A stretch of DNA of 64,000 nt from an uncultured Psychromonas sp. (GTDB lineage Bacteria; Pseudomonadota; Gammaproteobacteria; Enterobacterales; Psychromonadaceae), in NCBI RefSeq assembly GCF_947489755.1, contig NZ_CANLFB010000003.1, positions 1 through 64,000 of the forward strand. Reading direction: 5' to 3'. The first letter of the stretch is position 1, and each line of letters opens with the position of its first letter. Under the pieces are notes generated by a model. The model was not told where the DNA came from, did not search any database, and was given only the letters and a program-made list of their open reading frames with translations. The position numbers were made by a program, and so were the translations under genes. Below, one piece after another: positions 56,133-64,000 of this stretch.

Positions 56133-57461
56133 CTAATTATAATCTAATTTGCGCAGTATTTGATAGCATATCGTAATGGCAATGATAGCAAATATAACAC
56201 TGCCTAATGCTTGGCCGATTAATATGCCTTGAGCACCATAATAATAAGCGCCAATACTCACAAAAGGAATAGTACCTAACGACATTTTTGCGAGATTAAG
56301 GGTACTTGCTATTTTTGGATGCCCCACATTATTCAAAAATGACATCGCAACTAAATTCATGGCAACAAAAATAAAGCTAATACTAATATATTGGCAGAAA
56401 AATCGAATCATAATAGCTGCCCCATCCTGCGCATTAAACAAGGTAACCAAATATTCTTGTAATAAAGACAGCGCTAATGCCAATACAAACACATATTTAA
56501 TAATAAAATTAAGTGATTGGTTTAATGTTTTTCTAACACGTTTGAATTGCGTTGCACCAAGATTTTGGCTAATGATTGGTCCAATAGCGCCTGGCATTGC
56601 AAATAGCATCATAAAAACAACAGGGATTAATCGACTAATGATAGCCCAGCCAGCCACAAAGCTTGGTCCAAATTTAGCTATTTCATAGGTAATGTAAAGT
56701 TGGCTAAGCGGTGTTGCCATTTGTGTGAGTGAAACGGGAATCGCCACTTTTAAAATATTTTTAGCTTGCTGTTTAAACGCTGTAAATCCAATTTTGGTTA
56801 TAAATTTAGCCTTGAGCAATAAATAATATGCCGCAAGCAATAACATCGCGCTTTTAGCGATTAAGGAAGCAAAAGCAGCACCTTTAAGGTCCCATTCAAA
56901 ATAAAAAATCATTAAAGGGTCAAGAAGAATATTGACTACGCCTGCGGTAACCGTGCAATACATGCCTAACTTTGCTTTACCTAATGCACGTAATGTTGAG
57001 GTTATTTGCATACCAAGTGCAATGATAGGGAATGCGAACAGCGTGATATTTAAATAATCATTCGCTGCTTGTAATTCGTCACCTTTGGCGCCTAATAATG
57101 TTAATAAGCTATTTGTGTTACAAAAAATAAGCAAGCTAACTAGTAAGCTAAAAATAAAGGTGAGTAGATAGCAAGTCATTGCTGCTTGCTTAGCTTGTTG
57201 ATATTGTTGTTGTCCAATCATTCTTGCGACAACTACTGAGTTTGCAATCATCATTGCGATGGTAATAGACGTTGTGAAAAACAAAATCGCAGCAGCGTAG
57301 CCAATGGCAGATAAAAGTAGAGGTTGATTTAATAAACTAATAAAGTAGATATCAACAAGATCGACAATAAAGAAGACACTCAATCCAATCACATTGGTGA
57401 GTGCCATTTTTATAATGTGTCCGGAGATATCTCCTTGTGTAAATTTAGCGGTTAACGACAC
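56133..57461 (-). CDS. MATE-family multidrug/cation efflux protein
   Basis: 442 aa with twelve helices in two MatE repeats; the first begins 'ALTNVIGLSVFFIVDLVDIY' and the second around 'KVAIPVSLTQMATPLSQLY'. Such proteins export cationic drugs or metabolites using Na+ or H+ gradients. It lacks the residues that would identify NorM specifically. The ATG is two bases after the yfhL stop, so it is the third gene of trhP-yfhL-MATE. An efflux pump at the end of a tRNA-modification operon is unusual. Confidence 0.88.
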   Translation of the reverse strand: MSLTAKFTQGDISGHIIKMALTNVIGLSVFFIVDLVDIYFISLLNQPLLLSAIGYAAAILFFTTSITIAMMIANSVVVARMIGQQQYQQAKQAAMTCYLLTFIFSLLVSLLIFCNTNSLLTLLGAKGDELQAANDYLNITLFAFPIIALGMQITSTLRALGKAKLGMYCTVTAGVVNILLDPLMIFYFEWDLKGAAFASLIAKSAMLLLAAYYLLLKAKFITKIGFTAFKQQAKNILKVAIPVSLTQMATPLSQLYITYEIAKFGPSFVAGWAIISRLIPVVFMMLFAMPGAIGPIISQNLGATQFKRVRKTLNQSLNFIIKYVFVLALALSLLQEYLVTLFNAQDGAAIMIRFFCQYISISFIFVAMNLVAMSFLNNVGHPKIASTLNLAKMSLGTIPFVSIGAYYYGAQGILIGQALGSVIFAIIAITICYQILRKLDYN

Positions 57462-57463
57462 CG

Positions 57464-57712
57464 TTAATTAACGTATAAAGTAGCGAATTTATCTAACAAC
57501 TGTTGTTGTGTTTCTTTGTTATTAGGGTCAACAATAATACAGTTAATAGGACAGACAGCGACGCAAGTTGCTTTTTCATAAAAACCAACACACTCAGTAC
57601 AAAGATCTGCATTTATTTCATATATTTCTGCACCAAATGTGATTGCTTCATTTGGGCATTCTGGATCGCACATATCGCAATTGATACAGCTATCTTCTAT
57701 TAGTAGAGCCAT
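57464..57712 (-). CDS. yfhL: YfhL-family 2[4Fe-4S] ferredoxin
   Basis: 82 aa with two cluster motifs: 'CINCDMCDPECP' and 'CTECVGFYEKATCVAVCP'. The extended spacing in the second motif (CxxC-x8-C-x3-C) is characteristic of the YfhL/Alvin-type ferredoxins with low potentials. It lies 33 bp after trhP and 2 bp before the MATE gene. Its position suggests it could supply electrons or support the Fe-S-dependent TrhP reaction; this is inference. No strong ribosome site is visible. Confidence 0.92.
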   Translation of the reverse strand: MALLIEDSCINCDMCDPECPNEAITFGAEIYEINADLCTECVGFYEKATCVAVCPINCIIVDPNNKETQQQLLDKFATLYVN

Positions 57713-57745
57713 TTTATAGTAGTACCATTTTATAACTAAGCCATC

Positions 57746-59104
57746 TTATTTAGAGTGCGGATTGCGGGTATCGTTACCTTCAACAAGATTACGCATTAAT
57801 AACCCATGGTTTAAATCAATTTCTTTTGGCACTGGGATATATAAAGTATGGCCAGAGCCTGGCGCAACATCGACTAATTCGCCTTTGCGGTTATGTAGCT
57901 CTTCAAGTTTAAAGTTGATATTACCTTGTGGTGTCATTAATTCTAGTTTGTCACCGACTAAAAATTTGTTTTTAACGTTAACTTCAGCAAGCCCTTGAGC
58001 ATTACGTCCCATTATTTCACCGACAAACTGTTGTGTATCACTGACAGAGTAACCAACATCATAATTTTGATATTGGTCATGAGTATGGCGGCTTAAAAAA
58101 CCTTCGGTATAGCCACGATGTGCCAAGTTCTCTAAAGAACTCATTAATGATGGGTCAAAAGGGCGCCCAGCGATTGCATCATCCATTGCTTTACGATAAA
58201 TCTGCGCAGTACGTGCACAGTAATAAAAGCTCTTGGTACGACCTTCAATTTTTAATGAATGAACGCCTATTTTTAAAAGTCGCTCTACATGTTGAATCGC
58301 TCGTAAATCTTTTGAATTCATTATATAAGTGCCATGCTCATCTTCAAAAGCGGGCATATATTCACCAGGGCGACCTTGTTCTTGTAACAAAAATAGTTGA
58401 TCTGTTGTTTGCCCGCTACCTAAGGTAGGCTCAACGGGCGTAGGTTCAGCAGGTTGGATAGCAACAATATCACCGGTTTCATTTTCTGTCGCTTCATGCG
58501 CATCATATTTCCAGCGGCATGAGTTGGTACAAGTCCCTTGATTTGGGTCTCGTTTATTAATATAGCCAGATAATAAGCAACGTCCTGAATAAGCCATACA
58601 TAACGCACCATGAACAAACACTTCAATTTCAATCTCAGGACAGTGGTAACGTATATCTTCGATTTCATCTAGTGATAGTTCACGAGATAAAATGACGCGT
58701 TCAATACCTTGTTGATACCAAAACTTAACGGTTGCCCAGTTGACAGCATTTGCTTGTACGCTTAAATGGATCGGCATATCAGGGAACACGTCTCGTACCA
58801 TCATAATTAAGCCAGGATCAGACATAATTAATGCATCTGGTTTTAAATCGACAACAGGTTTCATATCGCGGATAAATGTTTTTAGTTTAGAGTTATGAGG
58901 TTGTATATTACAAACTACATATAATTTTTTACCTTGAGCATGTGCTTCATTAATGCCAATCTGTAATTTTTCGAGATTAAATTCATTATTTCGTACGCGT
59001 AAAGAGTAACGAGGCTGACCTGCATAAACAGCATCTGCTCCATAAGCAAAAGCATACCGCATGTTCTTTAAAGTGCCTGCTGGCGATAATAATTCTGGTT
59101 TCAT
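57746..59104 (-). CDS. trhP: tRNA 5-hydroxyuridine modification protein TrhP (YegQ)
   Basis: A 452-aa U32-peptidase-family protein that hydroxylates uridine 34 of several tRNAs in a prephenate- and Fe-S-linked pathway. It starts 'PELLSPAGTLKNMRYAFAYG' and shows 'YAGQPRYSLRVRNNEF', 'VFVHGALCMAYSGRCLLSGY' and 'NQGTCTNSCRWKY'; these Cys residues (with one in 'SFYYCART') are the conserved U32 set. The C-terminal part is an EF-Tu-like beta barrel. First gene of a three-gene minus-strand operon. Confidence 0.94.
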   Translation of the reverse strand: MKPELLSPAGTLKNMRYAFAYGADAVYAGQPRYSLRVRNNEFNLEKLQIGINEAHAQGKKLYVVCNIQPHNSKLKTFIRDMKPVVDLKPDALIMSDPGLIMMVRDVFPDMPIHLSVQANAVNWATVKFWYQQGIERVILSRELSLDEIEDIRYHCPEIEIEVFVHGALCMAYSGRCLLSGYINKRDPNQGTCTNSCRWKYDAHEATENETGDIVAIQPAEPTPVEPTLGSGQTTDQLFLLQEQGRPGEYMPAFEDEHGTYIMNSKDLRAIQHVERLLKIGVHSLKIEGRTKSFYYCARTAQIYRKAMDDAIAGRPFDPSLMSSLENLAHRGYTEGFLSRHTHDQYQNYDVGYSVSDTQQFVGEIMGRNAQGLAEVNVKNKFLVGDKLELMTPQGNINFKLEELHNRKGELVDVAPGSGHTLYIPVPKEIDLNHGLLMRNLVEGNDTRNPHSK

Positions 59105-59371
59105 TTGTCTCTCTTAAGTAATAATGTAGGCGTAATATTGAAAAATTAAGCTAAATATACTACTTGTTTTTCTAAAAAAGGTGTAGAAGAAGCTGATAAA
59201 CCTTAACTTTTCATAATAAATATCAATAAATTGACGCGAATAGGTTCCTATAACAATAATTCGGTTCACATTTAATAAACGCAACACTATACTACCGAGT
59301 AATTTTCTTAATGATAATCAGAAATTTATTCTGGATATCTTTCAACATCGTTTTTAAATATTAGGTTTTAC

Positions 59372-60001
59372 ATGGAAATCACAGAAAAGTTTACAAATAA
59401 CAAACAAATCATTGCCTTCTTAACAGAACAGTTTCCTGCTTGTTTCATCGCTGGTTCAGAATCTGCAAAACCATTAAAAATTGGTGTGTTCCAAGAATTA
59501 GCAGCTCGTTTAGAAAATGAACCTCGTGTAAGTAAAACACAGCTTAGAGGTGCATTACGTCAATACACTATGAGCTGGCGCTACCTTCACTGTGTTAAAG
59601 CGGGTGCTAAACGCATCGACTTAGACGGTGTCGAGGGAGATGAAGTGTCACAAGAGCATGCAGACCACGCTCAATTGTCGCTAAAAGAAAGCAAAGAAAA
59701 AGCATTTGCTAATAAGAAAAAAACAGACTCAAATAAAGCGCCTGCCCGCGCTGCTAAAAAAGTATCTGTGCCAAGTCGTAAAAAAGAGGCGCCTAAAAAA
59801 GTAGCTAAAAAACCTGAAATTGATTTAAGCCAATATAAAGAAGCTAACCATAATGAACTAAAAGTGGCGCAATCAGTCAAAGTTCTTTTAGGTAAGTCTC
59901 CAGTCTCTGCAACCGTAGTAGAAATTTTAAAAGAAGAAGTACAAGTACAACTAGACTCAGGAATGGTTGTGAAAGTTAAAGCTAAGCATTTAATCGTATA
60001 A
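59372..60001 (+). CDS. proQ: RNA chaperone ProQ
   Basis: A 209-aa RNA-binding protein that binds many sRNAs and 3' ends. The N-terminal FinO-like domain is at residues about 1-115 ('[20 protein letters not shown]', '[20 protein letters not shown]'). A Lys/Ala-rich linker follows at about 120-155, then a C-terminal Tudor-like domain ('[20 protein letters not shown]'). It lies 12 bp upstream of prc, the normal proQ-prc order, so the two are co-transcribed. Confidence 0.95.
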   Translation: MEITEKFTNNKQIIAFLTEQFPACFIAGSESAKPLKIGVFQELAARLENEPRVSKTQLRGALRQYTMSWRYLHCVKAGAKRIDLDGVEGDEVSQEHADHAQLSLKESKEKAFANKKKTDSNKAPARAAKKVSVPSRKKEAPKKVAKKPEIDLSQYKEANHNELKVAQSVKVLLGKSPVSATVVEILKEEVQVQLDSGMVVKVKAKHLIV

Positions 60002-60013
60002 AAGGTCTTTTTA

Positions 60014-62008
60014 ATGAAAAAACTCTTTCGTCATGCATTAATTCTCTCTCAGTTATGTTTTGTCGGGGCGACATTTTCCGCCACCGATAGTGTCACTTTA
60101 AAAGATATTCCACAGTTGAAGCAAGAATCTCAACATGCAAAAGTGGCGAAAAGAGTGAGTGACTTATTCAGTCGCTCTCATTACAAATATATTCCTTTAA
60201 ACGATGAATTATCTGCCAAGGTATTTGAGCGTTATATAGAGCAATTAGACTTTAATAAACAAATTTTCATGCAAAGTGATATTGATGATATGAAAGCATA
60301 TCAATTCACTTTTGATGATAATTTGAAGTTTGGTCAATTAGATTCGATCTACGCAATTTATCAACTTAACTTAACACGTCGATTTGAACGTTATACTTAT
60401 GCATTATCTTTATTAGACAATGAAATTAAGTTCGATACAGAAGAAGAGTATCAATACGATCGAAGTGATGCAGCTTGGGCTAAAGATAAAGCAGAGTTAG
60501 ATTTGCTTTGGCAAGCTCGTGTTAAATCCGATGCATTGACATTAAAATTATCTGATAAAAAGTGGCCTGAGATTAAAACGTTATTAACTAAACGTTATAA
60601 ATATGCTCTCAAACATTTAACGCAGACGGAAAGCGAAGATGTTTTCCAAACATTCATGAATGCTTATGCATACACGATTGAACCACATACAAGTTACTTA
60701 TCTCCTCGTAATGCTGAACGTTTTAAAATGGAAATGAATCTTTCTTTAGAAGGAATTGGTGCCGTTTTACAACTTGAAGATGATTACACGGTTGTACGTA
60801 GCCTTGTACCTGGCGGTCCTGCTGATAAATCTAAACTATTGTCAAAAGATGACAAAATAATCGGTGTTGGTCAAAAAGGTGAAAAAATTGTTGATGTGGT
60901 TGGATGGCGTTTAGACGACATCGTTGAATTAATCAAAGGTCCGAAAGGCACCACAGTTCAACTACAAATTCTATCGGGTAAAGCTGGCGCTGTTAATAAA
61001 GTCATCAATATCGTACGTGAAGAAATTCACCTTGAAGACAGAGAAGCTAAATCATCAGTAGAAGTGATTGATGGTAAAAATATTGGTGTCATCACTATTC
61101 CAAGCTTTTATATTAATCTTAGTGAAGATGTTGACCGTGAGTTAGCTGCATTAGCTAAAAAAGATGTTAAAGGTATTGTGATTGATTTACGCAACAATGG
61201 TGGTGGTGCATTAAGCGAAGCAACATTATTAACAGGGTTATTTATTAAAACAGGTCCTGTTGTGCAAGTAAGAGATAGCCGTCAAGAAATCTCTGTTCAA
61301 GTAGACGACAATGAGTCTATTTCTTACGATGGTCCTCTCACCGTATTGATTAATCGTAATAGTGCTTCTGCATCAGAGATCTTTGCTGCTGCATTACAAG
61401 ATTATGGCCGAGCTATTATTATTGGTGAGCAAAGTTACGGTAAAGGGACGGTTCAACAACATCGTCGTATTGCGCGTTATTACGATACTAATCAAGATGC
61501 TGTCGGTTCAGTGCAATATACCATTGCAAAATTTTATCGAATTAATGGTGGAAGCACACAAAATAAAGGTGTGATTCCTGATATTGCTTTCCCAACTGGG
61601 ATCGACCCTAAAGATACAGGCGAAAGTTTAGCGAAGAATGCGTTACCGTGGGATAATGTTAAATCAGCAAAATATAATAAAGTTGATGATCTACAAGAAC
61701 AAATAAAAGAACTAACATTAGATCATAAGAAACGTATTAAAGATGAAATCGAGTTTAGTTATCTAGCCGATGATATTAATGAATATATACTTGAAAAAGA
61801 TAAAAAAAGCATTTCATTAGTTGAAAAAGATCGCGTCTCTGAACGAGAAGCAAATGAAGCAGATAACCTAAAACGCACGAATGAACGCCTTAAGCGTGCA
61901 GGTTTAAAAGAAGTTAAATCATTAGATGATTTACCAGATGATTTTGAACCTGTTGATGCATTTTTAATTGAAGCTGGCCACATCACTTTGGATTATGCCA
62001 ACCTATAG
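60014..62008 (+). CDS. prc: Tail-specific carboxy-terminal protease Prc
   Basis: A 664-aa periplasmic S41A protease. Signal peptide at about residues 1-22 ('HALILSQLCFVGATFSA'). The N-terminal helical domain is followed by PDZ (around 'SLVPGGPADKSKLLSKDDKI') and the catalytic Ser/Lys dyad in 'NRNSASASEIFAAALQDYG' and 'GEQSYGKGTVQQH'. It trims penicillin-binding protein 3 and degrades peptidoglycan hydrolases and SsrA-tagged proteins. Followed by a strong terminator. Confidence 0.95.
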   Translation: MKKLFRHALILSQLCFVGATFSATDSVTLKDIPQLKQESQHAKVAKRVSDLFSRSHYKYIPLNDELSAKVFERYIEQLDFNKQIFMQSDIDDMKAYQFTFDDNLKFGQLDSIYAIYQLNLTRRFERYTYALSLLDNEIKFDTEEEYQYDRSDAAWAKDKAELDLLWQARVKSDALTLKLSDKKWPEIKTLLTKRYKYALKHLTQTESEDVFQTFMNAYAYTIEPHTSYLSPRNAERFKMEMNLSLEGIGAVLQLEDDYTVVRSLVPGGPADKSKLLSKDDKIIGVGQKGEKIVDVVGWRLDDIVELIKGPKGTTVQLQILSGKAGAVNKVINIVREEIHLEDREAKSSVEVIDGKNIGVITIPSFYINLSEDVDRELAALAKKDVKGIVIDLRNNGGGALSEATLLTGLFIKTGPVVQVRDSRQEISVQVDDNESISYDGPLTVLINRNSASASEIFAAALQDYGRAIIIGEQSYGKGTVQQHRRIARYYDTNQDAVGSVQYTIAKFYRINGGSTQNKGVIPDIAFPTGIDPKDTGESLAKNALPWDNVKSAKYNKVDDLQEQIKELTLDHKKRIKDEIEFSYLADDINEYILEKDKKSISLVEKDRVSEREANEADNLKRTNERLKRAGLKEVKSLDDLPDDFEPVDAFLIEAGHITLDYANL

Positions 62009-62029
62009 ATAATCGATCGGTATTAAAAT

Positions 62030-62059
62030 AAAAACCGACTTCTATAGTCGGTTTTTTTA
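62030..62059 (+). terminator. Terminator of proQ-prc
   Basis: AAAAACCGACT (62030-62040) / AGTCGGTTTTT (62046-62056), loop TCTAT, with eight T after the stem. It sits only about 20 bp before the fadD ATG, so fadD needs a promoter overlapping prc or read-through. Confidence 0.88.
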
Positions 62060-62077
62060 TTTTAGTAGGAATTGATT

Positions 62078-63739
62078 ATGTTTAAACCTTGGTTAGATAA
62101 ATACCCACCTGGTATTAGTAGCGATATTAACGAAAAAACACTAATTAACCTAGTTGATATGTTTGAACATTCATTCGATGAATATGCAGATCACATTGCT
62201 TTTATCAACATGGATGAAACGTTAACCTACAGAGAGTTAGAGTCACAATCGCGTGATATAGCGACTTATCTGCAACAAACCTCCCAATTATCAAAAGGTG
62301 ACCGCGTTGCAGTAATGATGCCTAACCTTCTACAGTATCCTATTATTTTACTGGGTATATTAAGGTCGGGCTTGGTTGCTGTGAATGTTAATCCTTTATA
62401 TACCGCTTCAGAATTAAAACATCAACTTAACGATTCTGGTGCTAAAGCCATATTTATCGTTTCTAATTATGCGCAGACATTAGAGAGTATTGTTAAAGAG
62501 ACTGACATTGAGCATGTGGTATTAACTAAAATCGGTGATGCATTGCCATTGATGAAGCGTAAATTAGTTAACTTTATCGTTGCTTATGTCAAAAAAATGG
62601 TCCCTAAATTTAAATTACCAAGTGCGAAGAGTTATCGAAATGCTCTAAAAGAAGGCGCAAAAGGTCAATATATTCGACCTGTTATTAATTTGGATGATAT
62701 CGCATTTATACAGTACACCGGTGGGACAACTGGGTTATCTAAAGGCGCTGTCATGTCTCATCGAAATATGGCGGCAAGCCTTGCACAAGCAGATGCAGTC
62801 TTTGGCTTAACAATTGAACAAGAAACAGAAATGATTGTGACTGCCTTGCCTCTCTACCATGCTTTTGCGTTAACTGTAAATTGCCTATTCTTTATTAAAA
62901 GAGGGGCGACCAACTTACTTATTACTAATCCACGCGACTTAGATACCTTCATTAAAACCCTGAGTAAATATAGGTTTACTTACTTTACTGCGCTTAATAC
63001 ATTATTTAATGCGTTATTAAACCACCCGAAAATAAATACCGTTGATTTTTCTCATTTAAAAATTACGCTGGCGGGGGGAATGGCCACACAAACCAAAGTT
63101 GCTAAAAAATGGAAAGAAGTGACTGGCAGTACGGTTATTGAAGGATATGGTTTAACTGAATGTGCACCGATGGTTAGTGTTAACGCGTATAACGTTGAAG
63201 TACATGATGGGTCTATCGGACTTCCCATGCCGGGCACTGATCTGCGATTAATAAATGATCAAAATGAGGTCATCGAAGCCGTAAATTGTGTTGGCGAGAT
63301 CGAAATTAAAGGCCCGCAAGTCATGGTCGGTTATTGGGGGAGCCCAACCGAGACAGAAGAGGCATTTAATGATGGTTGGTTTAAAAGCGGTGATATAGGA
63401 TTGTTTAATGAAGATGGACTTCTGTATTTGGTCGATCGTAAAAAAGACATGATATTAGTCTCTGGTTTTAATGTTTACCCTAATGAAATTGAAGATATAG
63501 TGGTTCAGTTGGATGGTGTGCTTGAAGCTGCGGTTATTGGCATTGACGATGAAGCAACAGGTGAAAAAGTTAAACTGTTTGTTGTATTGAACGATCATAA
63601 GGTCACGGTTGGAAACATTAAAACCCATTGTGCGAAATATTTGACGCGCTATAAGCAGCCTAAACTAATAGAGATTGTGACTGAATTGCCTAAAAATAAT
63701 GTCGGAAAAGTATTACGGCGTTTATTAAAGGAAAGGTAG
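62078..63739 (+). CDS. fadD: Long-chain fatty-acid--CoA ligase
   Basis: A 553-aa adenylate-forming enzyme that activates imported fatty acids. AMP-binding P-loop 'YTGGTTGLSKGAVMSH', 'YHAFALTVNCLFFIKRG', 'GYGLTECAPMVSVN', and the FACS motif region 'DGWFKSGDIGLFNEDG' with 'VDRKKDMILVSGFNVYPNEI'. ATG 62078 is used because TAGGA lies seven bases upstream; the TTG two codons before is not supported. E. coli has rnd next, but here a 7-bp repeat and a convergent gene follow. Confidence 0.94.
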   Translation: MFKPWLDKYPPGISSDINEKTLINLVDMFEHSFDEYADHIAFINMDETLTYRELESQSRDIATYLQQTSQLSKGDRVAVMMPNLLQYPIILLGILRSGLVAVNVNPLYTASELKHQLNDSGAKAIFIVSNYAQTLESIVKETDIEHVVLTKIGDALPLMKRKLVNFIVAYVKKMVPKFKLPSAKSYRNALKEGAKGQYIRPVINLDDIAFIQYTGGTTGLSKGAVMSHRNMAASLAQADAVFGLTIEQETEMIVTALPLYHAFALTVNCLFFIKRGATNLLITNPRDLDTFIKTLSKYRFTYFTALNTLFNALLNHPKINTVDFSHLKITLAGGMATQTKVAKKWKEVTGSTVIEGYGLTECAPMVSVNAYNVEVHDGSIGLPMPGTDLRLINDQNEVIEAVNCVGEIEIKGPQVMVGYWGSPTETEEAFNDGWFKSGDIGLFNEDGLLYLVDRKKDMILVSGFNVYPNEIEDIVVQLDGVLEAAVIGIDDEATGEKVKLFVVLNDHKVTVGNIKTHCAKYLTRYKQPKLIEIVTELPKNNVGKVLRRLLKER

Positions 63740-63768
63740 GTGTTACTCAGTGATCAGATTTTAGTCAG

Positions 63769-63831
63769 AACTAAGAACTAAGAACTAAGAACTAAGAACT
63801 AAGAACTAAGAACTAAGAACTAAGAACTAAG
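63769..63831. repeat. Heptanucleotide tandem repeat, nine perfect copies
   Basis: AACTAAG repeated nine times without a mismatch over exactly 63 bp, beginning 30 bp after the fadD stop. The unit length is not a multiple of three, so copy-number change would shift a frame, but no long reading frame crosses it. Confidence 0.95.
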
Positions 63832-63848
63832 AAATAAAAATAGGAAAG

Positions 63849-63896
63849 CGAGTTAATTTATATTATTTAAATAATATTGTTTAATAAATTAACTCG
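63849..63896. terminator. Nested palindrome between fadD and a convergent gene
   Basis: Outer arms CGAGTTAATTTAT (63849-63861) / ATAAATTAACTCG (63884-63896) enclose a perfect 16-bp palindrome TATTATTTAAATAATA (63861-63876). Likely a bidirectional terminator; the T-run after it is short. Confidence 0.6.
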
Positions 63897-63921
63897 TTTA
63901 GCCTCTGTAAATGACGCAGTG

Positions 63922-64000
63922 TTATTGCTGGTAATAATCTATCGGTAAAATAACTAACTCAACACCCTCTGGATTAGCATCAACAAAACTCAAGTTTGTG
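63922..64000 (-). CDS. C-terminal end of an unidentified protein (cut by window edge)
   Basis: Only one minus-strand frame is open to the window edge: 26 codons reading ...TNLSFVDANPEGVELVIL then PIDYYQQ and TAA at 63924-63922. I do not recognise it. Its position, convergent with fadD and sharing a palindrome, supports a real gene end, but the fragment is too short to name. Confidence 0.45.
   Translation of the reverse strand, partial: TNLSFVDANPEGVELVILPIDYYQQ

Noticed and set aside
56133-57461. Naming the MATE protein norM
   Set aside because: It belongs to the MATE superfamily, but nothing visible separates NorM from other subgroups.

Overview
The window looks like chromosome of a marine, probably cold-adapted gammaproteobacterium close to Psychromonas/Moritella/Vibrio. 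The evidence is low GC throughout, the Vibrio-type carboxynorspermidine pathway, and a core gene order typical of Vibrionales/Alteromonadales (csiV-mfd-pilZ-lolCDE, sapABCDF, proQ-prc, rne/rluC back to back, qmcA-nfeD, efpL-tusE). The placement is inferred from protein resemblance and gene order read by eye; no search was run.

Layout. (1) 1-5.5 kb: the 3' end of an IS630-type transposase abuts a 5'-truncated PEP-CTERM-type surface protein. Converging on these is a minus-strand norspermidine operon: a possible 33-codon leader ORF, dat (diaminobutyrate aminotransferase), ddc (diaminobutyrate decarboxylase) and carboxynorspermidine synthase. The final-step gene nspC is not next to them. (2) 5.7-9.3 kb: an OmpR-type regulator, a histidine kinase and a sugar-type periplasmic binding protein, resembling GltR/GtrS/GtsA but without transporter permeases or an ATPase. 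(3) 9.5-16.4 kb: an accessory-looking stretch with a small membrane protein, a possible attC-like site, a LysE exporter, two GNAT acetyltransferases, a relic of a REP-associated (Y1) transposase, a lone urate hydroxylase hpxO, an HPP-family membrane protein, a secreted unknown protein preceded by a 12-bp tandem repeat, and a DJ-1/PfpI protein. (4) 16.5-22.1 kb: ptsG, dbpA, a secreted trypsin-like protease with a GlyGly-CTERM tail, and a small ABM-fold monooxygenase.

(5) 22.4-36.2 kb, mainly housekeeping: qmcA-nfeD, efpL, tusE, yccS, folD, trxB, rne, rluC with a HAD phosphatase, and ybiB. (6) 36.3-48.4 kb: csiV, mfd, a degenerate PilZ protein, lolCDE, tesA (here apparently a lipoprotein), yccA, tpiA and ttcA. 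(7) 48.6-64 kb: a membrane protein with degenerate GGDEF and EAL domains, sapABCDF, an operon trhP-yfhL-MATE, proQ-prc, fadD, nine copies of a 7-bp repeat, and the end of an unidentified convergent gene.

Links between genes. The norspermidine operon makes a polyamine, and SapBCDF homologues have been linked to putrescine export in E. coli. RNase E, ProQ, DbpA, RluC, TtcA, TrhP, TusE and EfpL make the window rich in RNA and translation functions. Envelope functions recur as well: LolCDE, Prc, SapA, QmcA/NfeD, and two different C-terminal protein-sorting tags.

Several translation starts were placed downstream of the longest possible ORF because a Shine-Dalgarno sequence supports the later codon; these are noted individually. 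No tRNA, rRNA or CRISPR array was recognised.
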